Source: Planctomycetaceae bacterium (lineage in GTDB: Bacteria > Planctomycetota > Planctomycetia > Pirellulales > Pirellulaceae). Taken from it: 42,113 nucleotides of DNA. This document shows, one piece after another, positions 17,741-26,297 of the stretch. Below the pieces are notes generated by a model. It searched no databases, had not been told where the DNA came from, and worked only from the letters and a program-made list of their open reading frames with translations. How positions within the stretch are numbered: the first letter of the stretch is position 1; each line of letters begins with the position of its first letter. The DNA lies in the NCBI GenBank assembly GCA_002723275.1, contig PBNZ01000041.1, forward strand, positions 1-42,113. Reading direction: 5' to 3'. The position numbers and the translations under genes were made by a program.

Positions 17741-20026
17741 TTACTGCACGTCAAATCTCCAGCAGCGATGGATTCGACGATTCCGAAAATCAGGAGGCAC
17801 GGTCTGTTTGCTGATTTCGCGAATCTGAAATCCCTCAAGCTCCGACTCAGCCAATTTGAAACGACGAAAATTGGTCGAGAAAAAGACAACGCCCCCGCGG
17901 GGCATGTGTTTTCGTAGATCTTGCAACACAGATACGTGATCGCGTTGGATATCCCAATCGTGACTGAATTCCTTGCTATTGGAAAACGTGGGAGGATCTA
18001 TCACGACAAGATCGAATTGAACATCACGATGTAAATCTCTGAGATAAGTCGTCACGTCTCCTCGAATCATTCGATGCTGACGGCCTTTGAGTTGATTCAG
18101 GGAGAGGTTATCTTCTGCCCAGGATAGATAAGTCTGCGAAGAATCGATCGTCACCGAACTGGTCGCTCCCCCCGCAGCGGCGTAGACCGTAAAGCTCCCG
18201 GTGTAGCCGAACAGATTAAGAAAACGTTTTCCAGCAGCTTCTTCGCGGACCATTTGTCGAGTTTGTCGATGATCAAGAAACAGGCCCGTATCGAGATAAT
18301 CCGACAGGTTCACTCGAAACTTAAGCCCTGCTTCACCGACCACAGCACGGCGGCCTTCACGTGAGACTTTTTCGTATTGCGTGCTACCGCGTTGTCGATT
18401 GCGGTGCTTCACAAACACATTTTCCTGCCGAATCTCCATCACTTCAGCAGCCGTCTTGGCCATCAGATCAAGCCAGTCGGCATGCTCAGCAATCGTCCGT
18501 TCGTGAGGCCTATTGAATTCGGCGAGATGCAAATGATCTTCATACCGATCAACAACCAGAGGCACCTCAGGTATATCGCGTTCGTACAATCGATAACAAG
18601 TAATTCCGCGTCCTGGCCAACGGCGCAGATGGCGAGCTCGTTTAGTGAGCCGATTCCGGAATTCGTCTGCCTGGCGTCGAGCCGTCTGATCAATCCCGCC
18701 GAACACTGGTTGAATCGTTGACCGGCGTTTCAAGGAAGGAGGCTTTATCTGCTGCGTCTCAGGATCGTCAGCTGCTTGAACTGTCTCGGCTGAAACAGTA
18801 TCGCCAACGTTGGTTGCGTCGTCTGCCGTCGCCGAACTCCGCTCAGAATCCGACTTTACCTCCCACTTTACCTCCGACTTTACCTCCGACTTTACCTCCG
18901 GCGGACGAGGTCCATGAAATTGAAAGTATTGGCATTCGATGCGGCCGTTATAAAGTTTCCGACGGCGATCGGCGGATTGCCCGATAACACGTTCGAAATC
19001 AGGCAGAGCAGTCAATACAAAATGGGACCAGGTCGGTAAACGTCGCAGAACAAGTGGAAAACTCTGATAGAGCGGCAAGACTTCATGGCGTTCCCCGAGT
19101 CTTCGGCCATACGGTGGATTACAAATCAAGCAACCATATTTCCGTTTACTCGTGAGGTCACGAAACTCGATTTGTTGAAAATGAATGTCATCGGCAACTC
19201 CGGCTGACGTCGCATGCTGTCTCGCCAGTTTCAAATCTTTCCAACTCGCATCGGTTCCTAAAATGCGTTCTTCCAATCCGGGCAGGATCAGGTCCCTGGC
19301 TTCCTCACGAGCGAGTGCCCAATCCGTCTTGGGGATCCAGTCCCAGGTTTCGGCTTCAAAGCTTCGTTTGAGCCCGGGCGCTATTCGCCGCCCCAACATC
19401 GCGGCCTCAATTGGAATGGTGCCCGTTCCACAAAAGGGATCGATGAGCGGTCTTCCATTCTTCCAGAAACTAAGTTGAATCAGAGCTGCCGCCAAAGTTT
19501 CCCGTAACGGGGCCGGCCCCGTCATCGGTCGATACCCTCGCTTATGCAATCCCTGTCCGCTGGTATCAATCGACAACGTGACAACGTTATCGAGCAAGGC
19601 GACTTCAACCGGAAAATTTGCTCCGGTCTCAGGCAGTTCCACAACCGAATGTCCGGCGAGCAGTTTGTCAGCGACGGCCTTTTTCACCATTCGTTGACAG
19701 GCGGGAACGCTCGACAATTGCGACTTGATGGACTTCCCTTTGACGACAAAGGATCCATCCGGCGGTATAAACTCATGCCATGGCAAAGCATGAGTTTGAT
19801 CGTAAAGTTGCCCGAAATCAGTCGCCTCAAAACGACCGACACATATCAAAATTCGTTCAGCGCAACGCAAGAACAGATTACCACGGCAGATAGCTGCAGT
19901 TTCACCGGAGAACATAATTCGCCCCGGTTGAATCGTCTGAGCCTGATAACCGAGCTCTTGTAATTCGCGTTTCACGATGGCTTCGAGGCCAAACGCGCAA
20001 GTCGCAATGAGTTGGAGGTTGGACAT
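17741..20026 (-). CDS. rlmL: Bifunctional 23S rRNA methyltransferase RlmKL
   Basis: This 761-aa fused enzyme methylates 23S rRNA at G2445 (N2, RlmL part) and G2069 (N7, RlmK part); positions are E. coli numbering from the family. The N-terminal THUMP region (about 1-160) is followed by the RlmL catalytic domain with 'LIDPFCGTGTIPIEAAM' and the motif IV sequence 'ICNPPYGRRLGE'. The C-terminal RlmK half (about 430-761) has 'FLNLFGYTGSFTVYAAAGG' and 'DLVVIDPPTFSNSKEF'. Between them is a low-complexity linker with four EVKS/EVKW units (about residues 376-392) and a Thr/Ala/Gln-rich stretch, longer than is needed to join the domains. The start at 20026 lacks a clear ribosome site. It faces the methyltransferase gene tail to tail. 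Confidence 0.93.
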   Translation of the reverse strand: MSNLQLIATCAFGLEAIVKRELQELGYQAQTIQPGRIMFSGETAAICRGNLFLRCAERILICVGRFEATDFGQLYDQTHALPWHEFIPPDGSFVVKGKSIKSQLSSVPACQRMVKKAVADKLLAGHSVVELPETGANFPVEVALLDNVVTLSIDTSGQGLHKRGYRPMTGPAPLRETLAAALIQLSFWKNGRPLIDPFCGTGTIPIEAAMLGRRIAPGLKRSFEAETWDWIPKTDWALAREEARDLILPGLEERILGTDASWKDLKLARQHATSAGVADDIHFQQIEFRDLTSKRKYGCLICNPPYGRRLGERHEVLPLYQSFPLVLRRLPTWSHFVLTALPDFERVIGQSADRRRKLYNGRIECQYFQFHGPRPPEVKSEVKSEVKWEVKSDSERSSATADDATNVGDTVSAETVQAADDPETQQIKPPSLKRRSTIQPVFGGIDQTARRQADEFRNRLTKRARHLRRWPGRGITCYRLYERDIPEVPLVVDRYEDHLHLAEFNRPHERTIAEHADWLDLMAKTAAEVMEIRQENVFVKHRNRQRGSTQYEKVSREGRRAVVGEAGLKFRVNLSDYLDTGLFLDHRQTRQMVREEAAGKRFLNLFGYTGSFTVYAAAGGATSSVTIDSSQTYLSWAEDNLSLNQLKGRQHRMIRGDVTTYLRDLHRDVQFDLVVIDPPTFSNSKEFSHDWDIQRDHVSVLQDLRKHMPRGGVVFFSTNFRRFKLAESELEGFQIREISKQTVPPDFRNRRIHRCWRFDVQ
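18851..18898 (-). repeat. 12-bp tandem repeat within rlmKL linker, 4 copies
   Basis: On the plus strand the unit CGACTTTACCTC is repeated four times; the second copy differs at one base (C for G). It encodes EVKS EVKS EVKW EVKS in the linker between the two catalytic halves of RlmKL. The unit is a multiple of three, so length changes preserve the frame. Confidence 0.93.
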
Positions 20027-20174
20027 CGAGTTCCAAGCGAATAAGCAGTCCGATGGCAGGGATCGATCCCAAGGCCGGCGAAGAAACGAATCGTCTATAC
20101 TATCAGATCACCAAAAACGCGAAACCAGTCCGCGTCCTCAAAGTCGCTCCTCTTTGTCCTCAAGGTACAGCAGC

Positions 20175-21260
20175 ATGTTTGACACAAAAACCCGCATCGC
20201 GGTCGGCATTTCCGTCTTATTGTTGTTCGGACCCCCATCGCTCTCATACGCCCAGAGCGGCCCAACGTTCAAGGCTCCGATTCGTGCCGTCGTCACAAAA
20301 GCCACTCAGCCGATCACCATCGACGGCAATCTGGATGAGTTCTCTGAGGCGATCGCAACGCCCGTCGAGTACTTCAATCCTGATGCCAAGAATCGACCTG
20401 CTCAGTTTTTATACCTGTGGGACGATGAAGCGTTTTATGTCGGCTTACGAACCTTGGACGAAAAGATTTTTTCACCGGTCCATCCGCTTTGGGAAGGTGA
20501 CGCCGTCGAATGGTATTTTGACACACGACGGGATGATCGTTTTCGGGACCAGACATGGGGCCCCGGTTCTTTGCACTGTTTTTGGACGGCGATGGAAAAA
20601 GACGTCCTCAATCCACGTTTCTGCCTGCGGCCTGGCTACCTCGATGCCATTCCTGAAAAAGGGGTGGAGGTCGCAGCTCGCAAATGGAAGCACGGCCTGA
20701 CCGTTGAATTCAAATTGCCGTGGGAGAATTTCCCCGACTTCAAGGCACGTGTCGGTGAGATTATCGGTATCGACGCAGAACTTTCCTACAGTGACGGCGG
20801 TCCTCGCTCCGATCGAAGTTTCGTCTTCGGGAGCCCTCTGTCTGTCCAACAACCGGGCAACCTCGCCAACGTGCAATTGATCGATCAATTCAATGACACA
20901 GACTGGAGCAAAGCGGCTGCGGTCATGATGCCAATTCGCATCGACACGGGCTGGTCACAAGCGGGCGTTCCACAGGTCCAAGGTCGAATCGCTATGCCAG
21001 TCAATCAGGCAGATCAAATTGGTCGCATCACCTTTCAATTGGTCGACCTTACAGGCAAGGTACTCGGCGAATTCCCAGCTGATGAGGAAGAAGTGTTACA
21101 GAAGGATGGTCACTTCGTACGTCGCCTGGCACAATGGCCAGCCGATCTCGCACCCCCGGGAACCTACAACGTGATCGCCGTCATACACAACAAAGACAAT
21201 ACTGAGATCGCTCGAGTGGCACCCCGTCGCGTGAGCGTCAACATGCAGCAGGGATACTAG
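20175..21260 (+). CDS. Exported CBM9-like domain protein
   Basis: This 361-aa protein starts at ATG 20175, which follows AAGG and begins a signal peptide ('TRIAVGISVLLLFGPPSLSYAQ'). Residues about 32-240 resemble the CBM9-like fold: 'ATQPITIDGNLDEFSEA', 'YLWDDEAFYVGLRTLDEK', 'WEGDAVEWYFDTR', and 'GLTVEFKLPWENFPDF' near the end. Residues about 250-361 form a second beta-rich domain, resembling an Ig-like or accessory module, ending 'RRVSVNMQQGY'. No catalytic motif is visible, so it is likely a carbohydrate-binding protein outside the cytoplasm. The open frame extends upstream to 19977 across the rlmKL start, but that part is not signal-peptide-like. Confidence 0.8.
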   Translation: MFDTKTRIAVGISVLLLFGPPSLSYAQSGPTFKAPIRAVVTKATQPITIDGNLDEFSEAIATPVEYFNPDAKNRPAQFLYLWDDEAFYVGLRTLDEKIFSPVHPLWEGDAVEWYFDTRRDDRFRDQTWGPGSLHCFWTAMEKDVLNPRFCLRPGYLDAIPEKGVEVAARKWKHGLTVEFKLPWENFPDFKARVGEIIGIDAELSYSDGGPRSDRSFVFGSPLSVQQPGNLANVQLIDQFNDTDWSKAAAVMMPIRIDTGWSQAGVPQVQGRIAMPVNQADQIGRITFQLVDLTGKVLGEFPADEEEVLQKDGHFVRRLAQWPADLAPPGTYNVIAVIHNKDNTEIARVAPRRVSVNMQQGY

Positions 21261-21603
21261 GCCTCAAGCCAGCTGCATGGCCCAACTGCATGAAATCTTC
21301 CCTCAACAAGTTTGTATCCGGGGTCTCTCAGAGGTCGATGGCAAAGTCGCTGGCGACCTTAAAACGCATGCTTCCACAACCTGCGTCTGTTAATTGGCTC
21401 GAACGTCCAAGGCATGAACGGACCTCGATTCGCCAATCTTTCCGCGATCGGTGTCGTCCGATACGGACATTCTGGCGCTGTTTTCACTGAGAGAGTCATC
21501 AAATCCGGAGCCTCGATGTTATTCTGAAAAGACTGCCTCGATCAGGGCAATCTGGGGCAAAAGGTCGACCCAGGGCCGAATCCAGCCTGATGAAACAACT
21601 TTG
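21261..21603. other. Non-coding gap before glgX
   Basis: No gene is supported here. A 38-codon frame from ATG 21277 exists but has no ribosome site, and the glgX frame is open from 21451 without GlgX-like sequence. I see no convincing promoter or repeat. Confidence 0.45.
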
Positions 21604-23667
21604 ATGAGCATCGAATTTCTACCAGGACAGAGTTATCCCTTGGGCGCGACCGTCTATGAATCGCGTGGTGTTAACTTCTGCGTTTATTCGAAGAACGCGA
21701 AATCGATGGAATTGCTGCTGTTCAATTCCGCCGACGATGGCACCCCATCGCACGTAATTCGCCTTCATCCGAATCGCAATCATCGCACGGCTCATTACTG
21801 GCACGTTTTCGTACCTCATCTTCGCGCGGGACAGATCTATGGATATCGCGTCGACGGAGAGTACAAGCCAGAACAAGGCCTTCGCTATGACCGCGAAAAG
21901 TTACTGTTGGATCCCTACGGACGTGCCGTTGCAGTTCCCCAAGGATACGATCGCGATTCAGCGGCGGAACCAGGCTGTAATATCTCGACGGCAATGAAGA
22001 GCGTCGTTGCTAACACGACCAATTATGACTGGGAAGGCGACCATCCCCTACATACCCGCTTTGCGAAAACAGTCATCTATGAAATGCACGTCGGTGCGTT
22101 TACAGCGAATCCGAATTCAGATGTTCCCCCTGACTTACGAGGCACTTTTAAGGGGTTAATCGAAAAGATCCCCTACCTTCAAGACCTGGGGATCACGGCT
22201 GTCGAACTGCTCCCAATCTTTCAATTTGATACGCAGGAAGCGCCCCTGGGTCGAGTCAATTATTGGGGCTACAATCCCGTCTCGTTTTTTGCCCCTCATC
22301 ACGGCTACAGCAGCAGCAACTGCCCGCTGGCTGTGATTGATGAATTCCGCGACATGGTCAAGGCGTTACACCGAGCCGGCATCGAAGTCATCCTAGATGT
22401 TGTGTTCAATCATACCGCCGAGGGAAATCACGCTGGCCCGACCTTTTGCTTTAAAGGCTTTGAGAACAGCACCTATTACATTCTCTCCCAAGAGGGTGCC
22501 CGCTACATGAATTACAGCGGTACGGGCAATACGCTCAACGCCAATCATTCCATTGTGCGACGAATGATTTTGGACAGCCTGAGATACTGGGTTATGGAAA
22601 TGCATGTCGACGGCTTTCGCTTCGATCTAGCATCGGTCTTGTCCAGAAACATCAAAGGAGAACCTGTCGCAAACCCGCCGATTTTATGGGACATCGAAAC
22701 AGATCCCATTTTGAGCGGAACAAAACTAATCGCAGAGGCATGGGACGCATCAGGGCTGTATCAGGTTGGAAATTTTTTCGGGGATCACTGGAAGGAATGG
22801 AACGGTCAATTCCGAGACGATGTGCGACATTTTGTGAAGAGCGATCCGGGCTATGCCGGAGAGCTTGCCCAACGCTTCCTAGCAAGCCCCGACATCTACG
22901 CTCATAAGATTCGCGAGCCCGAACAGAGCATCAACTTCGTCACCTGCCATGACGGATTCACTCTGAATGACCTTGTCTCCTACAACGAAAAACACAACCT
23001 TCAGAACGGCGAAGACAACCGCGACGGTCACAATGAAAACATCAGCTGGAATTGCGGTGTCGAAGGCCCTACCGACTCAGCCGAGATCGAAAAGCTGCGC
23101 GAACGGCAGATCAAGAACTTCTTGACGATCAATCTCCTTGCGTTGGGAGTTCCGATGCTTTTAATGGGAGACGAGGTACGGCGGACCAAACAAGGCAATA
23201 ACAACACCTATGGTCACGACAGTGAATTAAATTGGCTCGACTGGAATCTCGTTCAACAAAACAAAGATCTATTGCGATTCGTCCAAAACCTGATTCGCTT
23301 TCGACTCAGCCTACCGATCGGCCCTGGCCCACGCAGTTCCCTGCTCGAATTATTGCAACGCACGACCATCAAGTGGCACGGCGTCCAACTGGAGCAACCC
23401 GACTGGGGCCCAACCTCTCGGACTCTATCCTTTACCGTCGAAGGTGCCCGAGAATGGTTCCACATCATTCTGAATGCCTATTGGGAACCGATTCGGTTTG
23501 AGCTACCCAAGCCTACCGATAGCTTTGAAAGTTGGCGAAGAGTCATCGATACCTATCGCCCTGCCCCACACGATTTCTGTGATCCGGCCACAGCCTGCGT
23601 CGTCGATACTGATCATTATCGAGTCGAACCCCGCTCGGTAATTCTGCTGGTATCAAGTTCCAAGTAG
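21604..23667 (+). CDS. glgX: Glycogen debranching enzyme GlgX
   Basis: This 687-aa GH13 (subfamily 11-like) isoamylase-type enzyme hydrolyses alpha-1,6 branches of glycogen in the cytoplasm. ATG 21604 begins 'MSIEFLPGQSYPLGATVYESRGVNF', the usual CBM48 opening (about 8-100). The catalytic domain then shows 'VILDVVFNHTAEG', 'VDGFRFDLASVL' (nucleophile Asp), 'LIAEAWDASG' (acid/base Glu) and 'FVTCHDGFTLNDL' (transition-state Asp), then 'MLLMGDEVRRTKQGNNN' and 'LNWLDW'. A C-terminal beta domain ends near 'RSVILLVSSSK'. Length and motif order are typical. No clear ribosome site is visible, but this start matches the family N-terminus. No other glycogen genes are nearby. Confidence 0.95.
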   Translation: MSIEFLPGQSYPLGATVYESRGVNFCVYSKNAKSMELLLFNSADDGTPSHVIRLHPNRNHRTAHYWHVFVPHLRAGQIYGYRVDGEYKPEQGLRYDREKLLLDPYGRAVAVPQGYDRDSAAEPGCNISTAMKSVVANTTNYDWEGDHPLHTRFAKTVIYEMHVGAFTANPNSDVPPDLRGTFKGLIEKIPYLQDLGITAVELLPIFQFDTQEAPLGRVNYWGYNPVSFFAPHHGYSSSNCPLAVIDEFRDMVKALHRAGIEVILDVVFNHTAEGNHAGPTFCFKGFENSTYYILSQEGARYMNYSGTGNTLNANHSIVRRMILDSLRYWVMEMHVDGFRFDLASVLSRNIKGEPVANPPILWDIETDPILSGTKLIAEAWDASGLYQVGNFFGDHWKEWNGQFRDDVRHFVKSDPGYAGELAQRFLASPDIYAHKIREPEQSINFVTCHDGFTLNDLVSYNEKHNLQNGEDNRDGHNENISWNCGVEGPTDSAEIEKLRERQIKNFLTINLLALGVPMLLMGDEVRRTKQGNNNTYGHDSELNWLDWNLVQQNKDLLRFVQNLIRFRLSLPIGPGPRSSLLELLQRTTIKWHGVQLEQPDWGPTSRTLSFTVEGAREWFHIILNAYWEPIRFELPKPTDSFESWRRVIDTYRPAPHDFCDPATACVVDTDHYRVEPRSVILLVSSSK

Positions 23668-23814
23668 AACGAATCGAATTCGGCAGTAACTCCAGCGATT
23701 GAAGGCAAAACCTGGGATCATCGGGTGCGGGTAAACGATCGTCCCTACGTGCGAAACGACGAGGCGGCAGCCTGTTTTCAGATGCCAATTCCATCGTAAG
23801 AGTCGCCGCACGAG

Positions 23815-24672
23815 CTAAAGATGTTCACCGCAGAACTTGCAGTAAGAAGCATCGGGATCATGCCCCGCTCGTGAACATGCAGGACAGGCCTGAGTTGAAA
23901 CCTCGGATCCCGCGCCGCGAATGACTTCGACCGAAAAAATGGCCACAGGCACGATGATCATGCTATAGCCAAGTAGCATGGCCAAAGCCGCCAAAAACTG
24001 ACCCGTCACCGTCTGGGGCGACATATCTCCGTAGCCCACTGTCGTAATTGTCACGATCGCCCAATAAACGCTGACAGGGATACTCGTGAATTTATTGTCC
24101 GGGTGTGGGACATCTGGATGAGGGTTTTCAACGACGTAGATTGCCGTTCCGAGGATGAGCACCACCGTAACAACCACCATCAAGAAGACGACTATTTTCG
24201 CCTTGGTCGCCCGGATAGCCTGCAACAAAATATTCGTTTCCGCGACATAGGGCCCCATCTTGAAGACATGAAAGACTCGTAGCAGCCTCAACGCCCTCAA
24301 AACAGCAAGGTAACTGGGGCCGCTCAGGAACAGAATAAAATATCCGGGCACAATCGCCAGTACATCGATAATCCCAAGAAAGCTAAAAACATACTTGAGC
24401 GGGCGTTTGATGGAGAGGATCCGCAAGATGTACTCAACCGTGAAGAGGACGGTTATCGTCAGACTCAGTGTATCAAGCAGCCAACCCCACTCATCTCGAA
24501 TCGGCTTCACACTCTCCAGCAGAATGACCGCGATACTGGTCACGATCGCGATCAACAGGCCAATGTCAAAGATCTTCCCTGCAGCCGTATCGGCCTCAAA
24601 GATTATCTCGTGAACGCGACCGCGCCATTCGGTAGGTGGATAGGGACCTGAATCAAGTCGATGGTCGTTCAT
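23815..24672 (-). CDS. Voltage-gated-type K+ channel with zinc-ribbon tail
   Basis: This 285-aa ion channel of the 6-TM family has S1 near 'IGLLIAIVTSIAVILLESV' (about 36-54). The voltage-sensor-like S4 is 'LAVLRALRLLRVFHVFKM' (about 125-142), with positive residues at about three-residue spacing. The pore has the K+ selectivity filter 'TTVGYGDM' (about 211-218), followed by S6 'FLAALAMLLGYSMIIVPVAIFSV'. The last 22 residues are a compact zinc ribbon with 'CPAC' and 'CKFC' pairs in the cytoplasm. That tail could mediate assembly or regulation. It forms a convergent pair with glgX. Confidence 0.9.
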   Translation of the reverse strand: MNDHRLDSGPYPPTEWRGRVHEIIFEADTAAGKIFDIGLLIAIVTSIAVILLESVKPIRDEWGWLLDTLSLTITVLFTVEYILRILSIKRPLKYVFSFLGIIDVLAIVPGYFILFLSGPSYLAVLRALRLLRVFHVFKMGPYVAETNILLQAIRATKAKIVVFLMVVVTVVLILGTAIYVVENPHPDVPHPDNKFTSIPVSVYWAIVTITTVGYGDMSPQTVTGQFLAALAMLLGYSMIIVPVAIFSVEVIRGAGSEVSTQACPACSRAGHDPDASYCKFCGEHL

Positions 24673-24937
24673 GACAGGCTACTCATGGGTTCGAACTGGG
24701 GCCCTTAATGTTGTCTGAAAACCCCTTCTGAAACCAGATCAAGAAACGGCGAAAAGCCAGGCAAATCTTTCCTGATCGTAGTCGGAGATCACGCAACTTC
24801 GATCGAATATTTAATGATGAATGCGAAAAGTTCTTTTTCAACAGCTCGAAAAGCGGTCAATCCGTAAGAAAAGATTAGCAATCATCATGTGATCGCGATT
24901 GATTGACACGGGCCAATTCATCCCATGTGATCAAAAA

Positions 24938-25290
24938 CTAAATACGATCCAACATCGATGAAAAAACACCAATCAAGGTTCCGATTGAAGCACCGACCAA
25001 AATCCGATCCCCGTCGCTTTCTCAACGCGCAGATTGACATTACTCTTACCAAAGAAGGCAAGAAAGAAACCCGCGATGGAGCCAATCAGGCCACTCGCCC
25101 CAGCCACTATTTAAGACTTTCATCAATTCAGTATCCATGCGGCTGAGAACATCCTGAGTCATGCCCCGCGTAAAGCCGGTTGGAAATGATCGACAAACAG
25201 ATCACCACCGACGGCGACCCAAATCAATGTTCGCCACCTTGCCACGGATGACACCAAAGTATTGTCGGCAACGCACCGATGATTTAATGG
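24938..25290 (-). pseudogene. Degenerate membrane protein remnant
   Basis: On the minus strand, coherent peptide fragments appear in successive frames: 'WVAVGGDLFVDHFQPALRG' (about 25215-25165), 'MTQDVLSRMDTELMKVLNSG' (25162-25103), 'GASGLIGSIAGFFLAFFGKS' (about 25100-25045) and 'DRILVGASIGTLIGVFSSM' ending at a stop at 24938. The Gly-rich hydrophobic segments look like membrane helices. At least three frame changes are needed to join them, so the gene is broken. I cannot name the family. This remnant accounts for half of the 620-bp gap between the K+ channel and the next gene; the other half (24673-24937) shows nothing. Confidence 0.5.
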
Positions 25291-25296
25291 GCACTC

Positions 25297-26297
25297 ATGG
25301 CAGGATGGAGCCCCCAGGGACTGCTACAAATGGCTTTTGAGTTGATTAATTCGACACTCTTCGCAATCCATCTGTTGGTGGTAAATGTTGCCTCGGCAGC
25401 GCCGATTTTTTGCATCTATCTTGAGCGACGCGCATCACGATCGGACGACTTTGCCAACCGCCTCGGGATTCAAATCGCAAAAGCGGCGGTCGGAATGCTT
25501 GTTTTGGGTTCAATGCTCGGGCTGACCATCGGTCTACTAGGTTGGCTTCAAGGTCGAACGCTTTACGTTGAAGTCCTACCCAGGTTTTCCTGGAAAATCT
25601 TCTGGGGAATCACGGAGATTTTTTTCTCCTTGATTTGCATGGGAATCTATATCGCCATGTGGCGGCGCACCGTGCAAGAACGTCGTCGCGTGTTCGTCCA
25701 TCGCACGCTCGCTATTCTTGCCGCGTCAAATCTGCTCTACCATTTCCCACCCTTGTTCGGAGTGATGACTTACGTCGCCGAGCATGTAAACCATTTCGAA
25801 GATTCCATCAGCATTTCCGTTTTCCGGGGCCTCGCTTATTCGCAAAATGCATTTCCCATGACCGTGCATTTTTTCCTAGCCACCTTTTCCGTCAGCGGCA
25901 TTTTCGTCATGGCAAGAGCGAGTGTGTTAAAGTCCAACGGCGAAGCAGATGAAGAATCACGCCGTTCGATCTACCGTGGATCAGCGAGAGTTGCTTTGGC
26001 TGCGACCGCACTTCAGGTGATCGTCGGCACCTGGGTTCTCGTGAGCTCGGATCCCTGGCAACAGCCGCCCTACTCACCTCGGTACTGATCACTTTTGGCC
26101 TTGGACACCTGTTAGGAACGGCATCTATTGGGAGTCCAGACGCAAATACAGTCCGAGGATTAGTCTCCATCGTCGTGCTCATTGTCTTTTTGATGACGTG
26201 GGCACAACGGGAAAGTCGTCAGCCACCTCCAGGCCCAGCGAACGTAAGTTCGACCGAGATTAGTGACCAGGAAGTGTTGAGGTGCGACCTTACTTGA
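25297..26297 (+). pseudogene. Multi-pass membrane protein, frameshifted near its C-terminus
   Basis: The first frame (25297 to the stop at 26086-26088) encodes an integral membrane protein with about six helices, including 'LLVVNVASAAPIFCIYLERRA', 'AAVGMLVLGSMLGLTIGLLG', 'IFWGITEIFFSLICMGIYIA' and 'MTVHFFLATFSVSGIFVMAR'. It ends in '...VIVGTWVLVSS' plus an unrelated tail. The -1 frame continues with another helix, 'TAALLTSVLITFGLGHLLGT', then 'GLVSIVVLIVFLMTW' and a polar tail to TGA at 26295-26297. A single indel near 26040-26060 therefore splits the gene. The start could be 25330 instead of 25297. The tail overlaps the convergent gene end at 26290 by 8 bp. I do not recognise the family. Confidence 0.65.
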
